This document shows, piece by piece, positions 13,637 to 22,399 of a stretch of DNA of 32,205 bases. The DNA comes from an uncultured Clostridia bacterium. GTDB lineage: Bacteria; Bacillota; Clostridia; Oscillospirales; Butyricicoccaceae. The stretch is taken from positions 1 to 32,205 of the forward strand of contig CAJUSB010000023.1 of assembly GCA_910589115.1 (NCBI GenBank), read 5' to 3'. How positions within the stretch are numbered: the stretch's first letter is position 1; each line of letters opens with the position of its first letter. Under the pieces are notes generated by a model, which made no database searches, was not told where the DNA came from, and was given only the letters and a program-made list of their open reading frames with translations. Position numbers and translations under genes: made by a program.

Positions 13637-14959
13637 ATGGCAACTTTAAGAAACCACCCGCTGCTCCAAACGGACAGCTATGGTAAAATTTTTTTGTATA
13701 CGACGCAGGAGGACGTCGCCTGTGTGCCGCGCCACCGTATCCGTATGAGCGAACCGGTACGGCCCACCTGCCTGCTGAATGCAATCAAGACAGCATTGCT
13801 CCGTTTTCCTCATATGATGTTGGGCCTGGCAGCAGACACGACACAGTATAAATACCGTCTTTTGGTAGAAGATCCGGTTGTGCTGCCCTTTGATGGCGTT
13901 ACCCAGCGGTACACAATCGGGTCGGAGGATACGCATGGCTATATGTTCTTGGCCGGCTATCATAATGACACGATTTTCATGGAATATCAGCACAGCATCA
14001 GCGACGGCCGCGGCTTTGAAGAATTTATCCGGTGCGTATTGTTCCATTATCTACTCGAGTGCGGACACGCAGTTGAGAATGATGGCACGATCCGCACGAC
14101 GGAAACCGCTTATGTAACGGAAGAATCAGAGGACGCATTCCGCAAGCTGGATGAGATGGATCCGTCACCCGCAGGCATTTACCAGAAACCGGCCGCACTG
14201 CACGCAGATGGGCTTACCTGGGAAAATGATTCCCCCGAGGTAGTCACAGAAATTACGTTCCCGTTCTCCGCGCTGCACGCAAAAGCTAAGGAATATGGCG
14301 TATCGCCACTGTCTATGATTGCACCAATGTTCAGCCGTGCCTTTTATCAGAAGTTCGGCGAAGGGCACACCGAACCGGTTATCTCCGAAATTCCGGTTGA
14401 CCTGCGCCAATTCATCCCCACGCTGACCACGCGTTATTTTGTCTGCTTTATTGATCTGCCTTATGAGGCAGAATACAACGATCTTCCGCTTCCGGAAGTC
14501 TTCCGCAAGACGAAGGATTTCCTAAACAGCCAAATGCAGACCGAACAGCTGTTGTACCGCGCCAAGCGTGCGAGCTCCGTCTGCCGCGAATTGCACGAAC
14601 GCAATGCGCCCCTTGCCGAAAAGGAAGCCGAAGGCCGCCAGATCGCACGGCAGTTTGTACGGGATGATACGTTCTTGATTACAAATGTCGGACAGTTCAA
14701 GCTGCCCGAAAGTATGCGCCAATATGTAAAGGAATATGGCGCAGTCCTGCCGTGCAGCGTGCAGCCGTTCGCAATGCTTATCAGCTCATACAATGGCACA
14801 ATGAAGCTCTCTGTAGCCCAGCGCGACCATGATTTCCAGGTCGTCACGAGCCTCCAGCAGATGCTGTCCAGCCTCGATATCCCTACGGAAATGTCAAGTT
14901 ATCCATTCCTTGTCACACGGTATGACAGCGCGCTGAGTTCTATCCCTTATGTGCTTTAA
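13637..14959 (+). CDS. Condensation/acyltransferase-fold protein (alcohol acetyltransferase-like)
   Basis: The 440-residue protein has the chloramphenicol-acetyltransferase-like fold shared by NRPS condensation domains, BAHD enzymes and alcohol acetyltransferases. The active-site HxxxDG box is seen in YQHSISDGRGF near residue 118, with His as general base. The second half has SEIPVDLRQF and a late FLITNVGQF strand, as in this superfamily; no carrier-protein or adenylation domain is attached. It probably transfers an acyl group from a CoA or similar donor to a small hydroxyl or amine, but the substrate is unknown. There is no signal peptide or membrane segment. GGAG lies 11 nt before the ATG. 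It stands alone, convergent with the surface operon on the other strand. Confidence 0.7.
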   Translation: MATLRNHPLLQTDSYGKIFLYTTQEDVACVPRHRIRMSEPVRPTCLLNAIKTALLRFPHMMLGLAADTTQYKYRLLVEDPVVLPFDGVTQRYTIGSEDTHGYMFLAGYHNDTIFMEYQHSISDGRGFEEFIRCVLFHYLLECGHAVENDGTIRTTETAYVTEESEDAFRKLDEMDPSPAGIYQKPAALHADGLTWENDSPEVVTEITFPFSALHAKAKEYGVSPLSMIAPMFSRAFYQKFGEGHTEPVISEIPVDLRQFIPTLTTRYFVCFIDLPYEAEYNDLPLPEVFRKTKDFLNSQMQTEQLLYRAKRASSVCRELHERNAPLAEKEAEGRQIARQFVRDDTFLITNVGQFKLPESMRQYVKEYGAVLPCSVQPFAMLISSYNGTMKLSVAQRDHDFQVVTSLQQMLSSLDIPTEMSSYPFLVTRYDSALSSIPYVL

Positions 14960-15016
14960 TAGCCCTGTTTTAATAGAATAAGTTGGCGCATCTGTCAAAC
15001 AGAGTGCAAACGGGGG

Positions 15017-15128
15017 GCGATGGGTGAACGCACTCGAGGCTGATAACTGAACTGTGTAAACGGGTCGAATTTTGGCACCAGTGAGGGCATTTACACAGTT
15101 CATGCATCAGCCTCACGCACTCTCGCCC
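15017..15128. repeat. Long intergenic hairpin between convergent genes
   Basis: GAGGCTGAT-GAACTGTGTAAA (about 15033-15060) is mirrored by TTTACACAGTTC-ATCAGCCTC (about 15089-15115), with a 4-nt symmetric mismatch inside and a 29-nt loop. Weaker outer complementarity (GGGCGA, GCACTC) extends it to about 110 nt. No T tract follows on either strand, so it is not a classical terminator. It may be a REP/MITE-type element or a double-sided RNA end structure. Confidence 0.6.
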
Positions 15129-15135
15129 TCTTACA

Positions 15136-16275
15136 TTACGGCGTGTTATGCGCAAACATCAAATCAAAATTCATGAAAATCTGTGCAACTTCTGCACGGG
15201 TAGCAGTTTTGCCCGGTTCCAAGCAGCGCGTGTTGTTGATCACTCTGCCGGACAGCAGGCCGCAGCCTACCGCCCATCGCAAAGACCCTTCTGCCCAGCC
15301 GGAGACGATATCGCTGTCCGAAAACACATCCAATGCACTTGAAATAGACACATTATACCCTTTTATACCCGCATAACGGTATAAAATTGCTGCCAGCTGT
15401 TCACGCGTAATGGGGTCGTTTGGCCCGAAGTTTCCATTGCTATAGCCGTGCATCACCCCCTGCGCAAAAGACCATGAAACTGCATTTGCAAACCAATCGA
15501 AGGGCCTCACATCAGGGAAATAAGCCATGCTGGTCATGGGACTTTTTTCGATATTATAGAGGATTTGCGCCATCATACCGCGTGTAAGCGGTTCCGCCGG
15601 TGAAAAGCAACCACTATTGCCTGTCATCATCCCTTTTTCAGTTACATATAATACAGCATTATAATACCATTCATTTGCTGAAACGTCACTGTATTTTGCA
15701 AAATAAAACATTTGATTTTCCATATCTGTTTGTGGAAATTGTATGTTTTTATTCGGTTCGGATTTTTTACTGTTTATGGTTTTATTTGAATTTTCCTTCT
15801 TTTCCGAGGAAGTGTCGGCGTCATGCTTATTATTATCGGATGTTCCTGGTGTTGGTTTCGGTTTTACAGGATTAGGCAAGCTGGGCAGCTCCGGAATTTC
15901 AGGGAATTCAGGCGGATCAGGCAGCACCGGTTCCTCATCTGTCGGACGGTCAGGCACGCGCTTATACGTAATCTTTGCGGAATTTTGGATAATAAGATAT
16001 GATCCTTCTCGCCACCAATTCCTTTCAATTTCCAGCGGGAGCACCACTCTGTTATTACCGTCATTTCCCCTTACCACTGTAACAGTGAAAAATCTCGAAT
16101 TGCCCTCCAAATCAATTACAGACGCTAAATAATCTCCCGGTTCTTCTGATGTAAATATTCCGGCATTTTCATTTATTGTGAGTTGAAACGGCATATCATT
16201 GCTGGCTGCAGCTGTACCAAACAGCAGCAGGCCAAGAACCGGGAGTGCGAAAAAACTGAAAATAAATCTTTTCAT
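15136..16275 (-). CDS. SLH-domain surface anchor protein 1
   Basis: A 379-residue secreted protein. A signal peptide (MKRFIFSFF through about residue 24, ending near AAAS) is followed by a beta-rich N-terminal domain (about 27-112). Next come a Pro-rich linker (about 115-145, repeated P-E/L-P) and a charged Ser/Lys/Asn linker. Three SLH repeats fill about 205-379: YSDVSANEWYYNAV, FPDVRPFDWFANAV with GNFGPNDPITREQLA, and a third ending TRAEVAQIF. SLH domains bind pyruvylated wall polysaccharide, so the protein is displayed on the cell surface. The N-terminal domain resembles that of the SLH protein at 19040-20299 (EPGDYLASV versus APGYYLCAV). The start at 16275 has GGAG 7 nt upstream; the longer frame to 16326 overlaps the upstream gene. 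It follows the 743-residue protein gene by 13 nt and is probably its partner. Confidence 0.85.
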   Translation of the reverse strand: MKRFIFSFFALPVLGLLLFGTAAASNDMPFQLTINENAGIFTSEEPGDYLASVIDLEGNSRFFTVTVVRGNDGNNRVVLPLEIERNWWREGSYLIIQNSAKITYKRVPDRPTDEEPVLPDPPEFPEIPELPSLPNPVKPKPTPGTSDNNKHDADTSSEKKENSNKTINSKKSEPNKNIQFPQTDMENQMFYFAKYSDVSANEWYYNAVLYVTEKGMMTGNSGCFSPAEPLTRGMMAQILYNIEKSPMTSMAYFPDVRPFDWFANAVSWSFAQGVMHGYSNGNFGPNDPITREQLAAILYRYAGIKGYNVSISSALDVFSDSDIVSGWAEGSLRWAVGCGLLSGRVINNTRCLEPGKTATRAEVAQIFMNFDLMFAHNTP

Positions 16276-16288
16276 TCTCGTACTCCTT

Positions 16289-18520
16289 TTATTCCGACAT
16301 AATACCAGCTGTATATATCGGTACAACTTGTGCTTCTAAATGATTTTGCCGGTTCAGGTTTCCGGACTGGACTGGCATACCGCTTTCTGGATCAAACCCA
16401 ACAATCTCCCAAATTTCAACTGTAACCGGCCTGATTACTGTCGAATGCGGCACCTGAAATGTCAGTTTTCCCTTTTCATCTGCGATTGCCGTCATAAAGG
16501 GACTCACACCGCTTTGAACAATCTGAATCAGATATTTTGCATTTGCTTTTCCATGTATCAGCTCAGCCGTAGTTAGAACCTCTGTATTCGTAAATCTGAT
16601 ATCCAGCTCATTCGCTGTCTCGTTCCCTGAAGCTGTATCTCCTTGCAAAGAAAAAAGTGCCGCGGCAGTTTCCTTCTCCATGACATTTGTCCAATCAGAC
16701 AGATGCGGCAGAGAAAAGGAAACGCTTCCGGCGCTTATTTTGCCTTCAACGTAGTCCTTACAATCTGTAGAAGTATCCACAACTACCGGTTCTCTATATG
16801 TATCAGAAACCGGGAATATTAAAAAAGCAGGGACTGCGCCCAAATCTATTTTTTCCCCAGCACTGCTGAAATAAATCTCATATACTTTTACCGGCAGGTC
16901 TTTAGAAAATGTCTTTATTCCAATATGAAGGACGGCATCAACACCGTCAAAATGGTGACTTGATATAACGCTGTATGGCAATGTTATATCAACCAGTTGC
17001 GTCAAAAATGTAATATCAAGAGCTTCCCTGTCTTCAGGCGGGTGCTTCCTGAGTGCTTCAATGACAGATTGATCCAAAGTTACAGAAATGCTTTCTCTCA
17101 TCTCTGGCGATCCGATGGATTTGCTGTCAAATATAATCTGCCCCTCGGTCAATCCTTTTGAAATATCTCCGTCTGTAAGCGCTGCAAAAATATATGCAGC
17201 TGAATCTGCATTCGGGTCAGGAATGCCCGAAATAATGTTACTTCCCTCTTCTGCACAAATTTCCAGTGTCTGCAATGCAGCAGGAATCCCTGCTCCTGAC
17301 GCCGTCCACCGTGCCCAGCCGTGGGAAACATTGCGTGATGACTCCATTTTGAAGATAATTTCTTCATTCCCTGGAACTCGTGGCGCAAACCCTTTTTGAA
17401 CTTCCATGCAAAAATTCAAAATGCCGTTGTTTATTGCTATATCCAGGCTGTCTGACAGTCCAGAAGATGAAATCAATTTTATCCGCTCATCATTTGTCTT
17501 GATTGTAATGATGGGTTCCTGACTGACAGGCGTTTTTTCTTTGGCGAAAAATGTAATCGTCGTATTTTTATCTATACTTTCTTGATCGAGGCCAGTAATA
17601 ACAGCAGTCCATTTTGAAAAGTTCTTTTCATCACTGTTATTTTCCTCCCTGAATGCAACTTGAATTGCTTCGTTGGCCGGTTCAATGAAAGCCTCTGCTG
17701 TAAAACCTGATTCCAACATAAAACCAATTGGTGGAATATAGTCGAGATAATTGATAGTGACTTTGTCCATTTGGATATGGCTGCTTCCGTCGCTTATAAC
17801 AGTAATCGCAACCGGTTTTATAGGTTCCACTGGGTTGGCTGGTTCTGGAGTATAGGGCTCTGTCAATAATGTAATAATTGTCTCCGGGGCTGAAATCCTG
17901 TAGTTTATTACAGCCGTCCAGCAAATTTGATTGTTGGATTTTAATTCATTCGTCTGTTTGTCTGGTTCCAGCGTGAAGGTAATCACGGGATTCTCCTGAT
18001 AGGAGTCTACAGGCCTTACTGTGCTGTCTGTAAAGATATCATAAGAATAGCTTGTTGAAAGATCTATGGCGGGCAGATTTGTCAGGTTTTCTGCCGAATC
18101 AGGCGCAGACTGCAAGATAACTTCCATTTTTTTCGCCGCAAGATGCAGCATTGTATCATCGGTAAACACGGCCGGATTCTCAATCGTTCCAATCCAAACA
18201 GCCTCCGTTTCTGCTGTTGGAGTTGTCTGCATCGAAAACGCGACACGGACATCCGGCGTAAAGATATCGGACAAAACAGGCATATATCCTTTTTTAACCG
18301 TAATGGTAAATGTACCGTCCTGCATATTGACCGTATTATTTTCAATATCAGTTTCGATTTCATCAACACCGCTTGCATCAACCGTTATCATTCGCTCAAT
18401 TTGGTTTCGCCCGTCTGATTCAGCTTTCGTGGTAGAAAATTCCGCAGCTGCCGTCGTAAACATCATCACTAAAATTGTTGCTATTGACAAAACACTTACC
18501 ATCGTCTTTTTCATTTTCAT
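16289..18520 (-). CDS. Large secreted surface protein with repeated beta domains (cargo 1)
   Basis: The 743-residue product is not a family I recognise. A signal peptide (MKMKKTMVSVLS to about residue 26, AAA) is followed by about four diverged copies of a unit of roughly 100 residues. Each unit seems to contain a GF/GY-x-P turn and a W-x-A/G strand: KKGYMP with AVWIGTI, ICWTAVI, YIPPIGFM with KWTAVITG, and KGFAPRVP with ARWTASG. The C-terminal 90 residues (from about AELIHGKANAKYL, with VTVEIWE) resemble the C-terminus of the LRR protein at 20310-21943, and could be a docking domain for the SLH anchor encoded next (inference). It has no own anchor. GGAGG lies 5 nt before the ATG. The 445-nt AT-rich region upstream must hold the promoter, which was not pinned down. 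Confidence 0.7.
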   Translation of the reverse strand: MKMKKTMVSVLSIATILVMMFTTAAAEFSTTKAESDGRNQIERMITVDASGVDEIETDIENNTVNMQDGTFTITVKKGYMPVLSDIFTPDVRVAFSMQTTPTAETEAVWIGTIENPAVFTDDTMLHLAAKKMEVILQSAPDSAENLTNLPAIDLSTSYSYDIFTDSTVRPVDSYQENPVITFTLEPDKQTNELKSNNQICWTAVINYRISAPETIITLLTEPYTPEPANPVEPIKPVAITVISDGSSHIQMDKVTINYLDYIPPIGFMLESGFTAEAFIEPANEAIQVAFREENNSDEKNFSKWTAVITGLDQESIDKNTTITFFAKEKTPVSQEPIITIKTNDERIKLISSSGLSDSLDIAINNGILNFCMEVQKGFAPRVPGNEEIIFKMESSRNVSHGWARWTASGAGIPAALQTLEICAEEGSNIISGIPDPNADSAAYIFAALTDGDISKGLTEGQIIFDSKSIGSPEMRESISVTLDQSVIEALRKHPPEDREALDITFLTQLVDITLPYSVISSHHFDGVDAVLHIGIKTFSKDLPVKVYEIYFSSAGEKIDLGAVPAFLIFPVSDTYREPVVVDTSTDCKDYVEGKISAGSVSFSLPHLSDWTNVMEKETAAALFSLQGDTASGNETANELDIRFTNTEVLTTAELIHGKANAKYLIQIVQSGVSPFMTAIADEKGKLTFQVPHSTVIRPVTVEIWEIVGFDPESGMPVQSGNLNRQNHLEAQVVPIYTAGIMSE

Positions 18521-18965
18521 ATATGCCTCCTCATGCTGTCAAAATAATGTGAATCGAATAGTTCCTTGTATGAGCCTCCCCTCGCTTAATCATGCTTTGG
18601 TTTGTGCCTCCACATTTTGAAAATACCACTCCTACTGTATCCGTTACAGGTCAATTCAGACGCAGGGTTTTTCCGAGATAGATAGTATCTTAAAATGAGC
18701 ATGATTGTTATTTTTAGTAAAAATATACATTTTTTCTTCACTTTTCCATTTTATCATTATATGTATCTATTTGCAATCATTTTTTATAATAATATGTACA
18801 AATAGATAAAACTGCACAAATTTATGCAGAGAAAATATACATATCCTCCAAAGAAATGGATTCGCTGTGGGAACACTTCGAGGCGATTTCTGGAGACAAG
18901 GTCATGCAGTAAAAAGTAGCAGCAAGTAATGCGGCGGGTTTTTACTTCCTTCCATTAGAAAGAGA
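18521..18965. other. AT-rich intergenic region upstream of cargo 1
   Basis: No gene is seen. It holds a 15-bp palindrome (18710-18724) and an inverted pair ATCTATTTG/CAAATAGAT (near 18765 and 18799) with a 26-nt loop. The leader includes several GGAGG-like runs. The operon promoter is presumably here, but no clear -35/-10 pair stands out. Confidence 0.5.
18710..18724. promoter_or_regulatory. Operator-like palindrome resembling the gal operators
   Basis: ATTTTTAGTAAAAAT is a perfect odd palindrome centred on G. It contains the TTTAGTAAA core found at the galK promoter and before mglB. In such AT-rich DNA, chance is a real alternative. Confidence 0.35.
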
Positions 18966-19000
18966 AAGGCCGTTTTGCTGTAAAAGGCAAAACGGTCTTT
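18966..19000 (-). terminator. Terminator of the HTH-LRR-SLH operon
   Basis: Stem CCGTTTTGC/GCAAAACGG with an 8-nt loop; T-rich sequence follows leftward (CTTTCTCTTTC) and also rightward (TCTTTTCTC). Confidence 0.75.
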
Positions 19001-19039
19001 TCTCGATAATATTGAATTTTTCTATTTCAGCAGGCGGAT

Positions 19040-20299
19040 TCATTTCAGATAACTCTTGAGCATTTGTGCTACCTGCGCTCTCATCGCAAAGCTGCCCGGG
19101 GATAATTGATTGTTAGAACCGTTCAAAATCCCCTTTTCAACTGCCCAGCAGATTGCCTGCTGCGCATAGTCACTGACAGATGCCGCATCAGCGAAACCAA
19201 CGGTACTATCAGCCGGTGCAGGCTTCCCCTCATTACGCCAAAGGATGACTGCGATTTGCTCCCGCGTGATGTTATCATCCAGGCCAAACAAACCATTACC
19301 ATAGCCGCTGACGATCCCCTCTGATACCGCCCAGGCCACCGCATTCGTAAACCATGCATCAGCCGGAACATCCGTAAATACTGTGCCTCCGCTTACAGCC
19401 GATTCGCCACGCATCCGATAGAATACACTGACCAGCATTGCTCGGGTCATTTTCCCTTCCGCGTCAAAATAAGAGGCCGTTACACCGCTCATCATCTGCT
19501 TTTCATAAACGTACTGTACAGCACTGTAGAACCAATCACTTTCGCGTACATCGGAAAATGGCAGCGCTGCAAACGCCTGACGGAATGATGCATCAATCGA
19601 AACAGCTCCTGATGGCATCGTAAACATGTATTGATTTCCGCCCTGCGCGGTCAACGTAATCGCGTTGCCTTTCTGGTCGCTGGCGGTCAGCCGGTCCAGC
19701 ATATATCCCGCGTCCGGCTGGACTGTAACTGTTACCCGCTCGCCCTCGGTAGCTTTTGAAGGGCTGACCGAAACTGTCCCTCCGTTGGTTTGCGGTATCG
19801 AAATGCCGTTGCTTTTGGAGCTGTTTTTGTCAGTTGTTCGATTGGCAGAGGAATTCGTCGGGCGGCTTGTGCTGCTGCTTCCGCCCGAACCACTGCCACC
19901 AGTGCTTCCTCCTGTACTGCCGCTGCCAGAACCGCTGCCGCCAGTGCCTCCGCCTGTGCTGCCGCTGACCGCAACGTCATAGGTAATTGGGTCGCCCCCT
20001 GCGTTTTCGCCTGAAATGCCAACGGACAGGTTATCTCCTTTTTGAAGGACTTTGCCAACCTCCACGGTTTGTTCCAATGTGCCGTCACTGCCAACCGTAG
20101 CATCAAACAGCGTCAAAAGCACACCATCATCCCAGACCGCACAAAGGTAATAGCCCGGAGCAAGCTCCTGAATGGATACCCGAATAGAACTGCTGCCCGC
20201 CTGCCCGGAAGCAGGCTGCTCCGCAGCAAACGCAGGGAAGCCAAGCAGAAAACACAGGACTATGCCAATGAAGCACTGCAAAAAACCTTTCTTTTTCAT
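19040..20299 (-). CDS. SLH-domain surface anchor protein 2
   Basis: A 419-residue secreted protein. A signal peptide (about 1-25, ending AFAA) is followed by a beta-rich N-terminal domain (about 37-110) and a Gly/Ser/Thr linker (about 112-150). A bacterial repeat domain (about 170-240, VSVSPSKATEGERVTVTV to the MPSGAVSI motif) precedes three SLH repeats (about 245-419: FSDVRESDWFYSAV, FTDVPADAWFTNAV with GLFGLDDNITREQIA, and SDYAQQAICWAVEKGI). SLH repeats bind secondary wall polysaccharide. The N-terminal domain resembles that of anchor 1, while the linker and middle domain differ. GGGGGAG sits just before the ATG. It follows the LRR gene by 10 nt, so it is probably co-expressed and may anchor it. 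The low-complexity linker is encoded by repetitive GGC/AGC-type codons that could vary in length. Confidence 0.88.
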   Translation of the reverse strand: MKKKGFLQCFIGIVLCFLLGFPAFAAEQPASGQAGSSSIRVSIQELAPGYYLCAVWDDGVLLTLFDATVGSDGTLEQTVEVGKVLQKGDNLSVGISGENAGGDPITYDVAVSGSTGGGTGGSGSGSGSTGGSTGGSGSGGSSSTSRPTNSSANRTTDKNSSKSNGISIPQTNGGTVSVSPSKATEGERVTVTVQPDAGYMLDRLTASDQKGNAITLTAQGGNQYMFTMPSGAVSIDASFRQAFAALPFSDVRESDWFYSAVQYVYEKQMMSGVTASYFDAEGKMTRAMLVSVFYRMRGESAVSGGTVFTDVPADAWFTNAVAWAVSEGIVSGYGNGLFGLDDNITREQIAVILWRNEGKPAPADSTVGFADAASVSDYAQQAICWAVEKGILNGSNNQLSPGSFAMRAQVAQMLKSYLK

Positions 20300-20309
20300 G
20301 TGCTCCCCC

Positions 20310-21943
20310 TTACAGCTGCCTTACAGCAGTGGACAGAATCGGATTATTGGGAACACCGTTAGTAAAGGTCATTTCCGCCTCGGTTTCCCATACCTGAAGC
20401 ATACTGCCAACCGGCGCGGAAAGCGACATGGTAACAACTCCGCTGCCCGGAACCTGCACCGATGTAATCGCGATAGAACCTACATGGCGCACCTGAATCG
20501 TCAGCCAGTGTCCACCCTCAATCCGAAGGGAAACCCGTTTGCCAAAACCACCGTTAGAGATTGTTAAATCCAGATCGTCTGGCGTTACAACGTCAGGGTT
20601 TCCGGGGGTTCCGGGATTCTCGGGGTTTTCAGTGTCGGGAGGAAATGTAGGTGTATTATTGGAAAAAGTGAAGTGAGCAGACCCGAGTTCCTGATTGCCT
20701 TCTGAAGCAACTGTCGCCCATTGTGTTTCCGTTCCGGCATAAGTGACCTCTTTTAAGCTGAAACAGTTTTTGAATGTGTCCTCATAAATTACCTTTAGAC
20801 TAACCGGTAGGGAGACAGATGCCAGTTTTGTGCAACCGGAGAATGTTTTATAAAGACGAGTGATGCCCTCCGGTACAGTAACAGATGTTAAATTGGTACA
20901 TCCTTCAAATGAATTCCTATACTGGCTATAGCCCGTTACACTTTTCGACAGTTTGACATCTGCCAGAGCAGTGCAACCGCTAAACGCCTGGTCTCCAATA
21001 CTAATAACACTGTCTGGAATAACGACAGATTCTAGGGCAGTGCATCCATTGAATGCATTACTATTGATATCAGTAACAGTTTCTGGAATTTTCACATCCG
21101 TGATTTTGCTATTATCGGAAAATGAATATTGTTCTATTGTCTGTACTCCATGAGGAATATCAACATTTGTTATTCCTCTGGGGCAGAAAATTAGTTTCGA
21201 TTTCTCCTTATTATATAAAATGCCATCCTGTGATGAATAATTCGTGTTTTTCTGGTCAACCTCAATCATAGTTAAACTGTCACAACCAGAAAGGGCTGCA
21301 AAGTAAGCATCTGCTATACGGTACACGCTTTCCGGGATAAAAATGTCAGAAAGGCTCGTACAACCACTGAATGCCCAATTTCCAATCGTACGTACACCGT
21401 TTGAAATAGACACCTCCGACAATTTTTCACAGTCTCTAAATGCACTTCCTCCAATAATGTTCACGCTTCCAGGAATCGTTACGCTCGTTAATCCATCGCA
21501 ATTACTAAACGCAGAACTCCCTATACTGGTCACACTGGCTGGAATCGTTACATTTGTCAATCCATCGCAACCACTAAACGCAGAACTTCCTATGCTGGTC
21601 ACACTATCCGGAATTGTTACACTTGTCAATCCACCGCAACCACTAAACGCAGAATTTCCTATGCTGGTCACACCGTTTTCAATTTGAAGTTCTTTAATCT
21701 TCCGCCGAAATTCATACCATGGAGAATCATTATAACTATAATTTTCCATTGCGCCGTCTCCGCTGATGACAAGCGTCCCGCCTAAATCATAGCCATCTTC
21801 ATCTAAATCAGGCGTGTATGTCCATGTCACTCCGTCGCCACATGTGCCGGTCGTTGGCGTTTCATTCGCTGCCAGTGCAATGATTGGCAATACCGTTATT
21901 ATCATGCACAAGCTAAAAAATAATGTTAGAAGCCTTTTTTCAT
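20310..21943 (-). CDS. BspA-type leucine-rich repeat surface protein (cargo 2), start out of frame by one base
   Basis: About 544 residues if read from the natural start. A signal peptide (KRLLTLFFSLCMII to ALAAN) precedes a WTYTPD-type cap. About a dozen LRR_5 (TpLRR/BspA) repeats of 23 residues follow (consensus LTSVTIPDSVTSIGxxAFSGC), then a Pro/Asn/Glu linker and a C-terminal domain of about 75 residues like that of cargo 1 (LQVWE versus VEIWE). LRR_5 proteins usually bind host or microbial surface ligands. The ATG at 21943, preceded by GGGAG about 9 nt upstream, is followed by six A's and reaches a stop at codon 6. Seven A's would give MKKRLLTLFF in frame with the whole protein. The only long in-frame start (22019) lies inside the HTH gene and lacks a signal-peptide context. 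This may be slippage-controlled, recently broken, or a sequencing error. Confidence 0.75.
21472..21678. repeat. Three nearly identical 69-bp tandem units in the LRR gene
   Basis: Units at 21472-21540, 21541-21609 and 21610-21678 each encode one 23-residue LRR and differ at only a few bases. Other LRRs in the gene are much more diverged, so this block points to recent expansion by slippage or unequal recombination. Confidence 0.85.
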
Positions 21944-21948
21944 ATGTT

Positions 21949-22125
21949 CTATCTCCCTTTTTGTTTCTTGAATTCTTCAATCGCACACACTGGAATTCGC
22001 CATGGCTTGCCACGCCCATCTTGCTCTGCGTCTGGGAGTTTCCCTTCCCGGCACAATTTTGTCAGGTATGCTTGAGAATAACCTAAGATTTTAGCTGCTT
22101 CACTTGTCCATACATATTTTTCCAC
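21949..22125 (-). CDS. Small helix-turn-helix (excisionase-like, HTH_17) DNA-binding protein
   Basis: The 58-residue product reads VEKYVWTSEAAKILGYSQ, then AYLTKLCREGKLPDAEQ and KPWRIPVCAIEEFKKQ. This is the short winged-helix pattern of excisionase/MerR-like HTH_17 proteins: helix-turn-helix (SEAAKILGYSQAYLTKLC) and a wing closed by W-R-I-P. The start is GTG at 22125, with GGGGAGG 7 nt upstream; the TTG at 22143 is upstream of that site. It is the first gene of the LRR/SLH operon, and its end carries the ribosome site for the LRR gene. It may regulate this operon or be a remnant of a mobile element's excisionase. A 10-bp palindrome (AAGTATACTT near 22153-22162) upstream is a possible binding site. 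Confidence 0.7.
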   Translation of the reverse strand: MEKYVWTSEAAKILGYSQAYLTKLCREGKLPDAEQDGRGKPWRIPVCAIEEFKKQKGR

Positions 22126-22231
22126 GTTTACACCTCCCCTCAATTATTGTAAAAGTATACTTTCCTGTAAGTTCGTATTCCTGCAAGGAGCAAATATTAC
22201 CTATATTTTCTATTAAATGTTAAAAATATAT

Positions 22232-22268
22232 CTGCGGCGGCAAACGCTTCTGGCCTTTGCCGCCGCAG
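22232..22268. other. Perfect 13-bp hairpin between galT and the HTH gene
   Basis: CTGCGGCGGCAAA and TTTGCCGCCGCAG surround an 11-nt loop. Leftward it is followed by ATATATTTTT, so it could be a second terminator protecting the HTH operon from gal read-through. Confidence 0.6.
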
Positions 22269-22330
22269 TGTCTGTTGTTCATACTTCAATACATTCACCA
22301 ATTTTATTGCTTCCAAGTCGTACAAACATA

Positions 22331-22388
22331 TAAAAAGAGGCTGTCTCTTATGCTTTCTGCAAAGTCATAAGAGGACAGCCCCTTTTTC
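22331..22388 (-). terminator. Terminator of the gal operon
   Basis: A stem of about 14 bp with one bulge (GGCTGTCCTCTTATG against CATAAGAGACAGCC) followed leftward by TCTTTTTAT, and preceded by AAAAAG. It starts 12 nt after the galT stop. Confidence 0.8.
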
Positions 22389-22399
22389 ATTATAAACAA

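Noticed and set aside
21944..22019. Start of the LRR gene at 22019
   Set aside because: This region encodes the end of the helix-turn-helix protein in another frame, has no ribosome site for the LRR frame, and would bury the signal peptide behind 26 unrelated residues.
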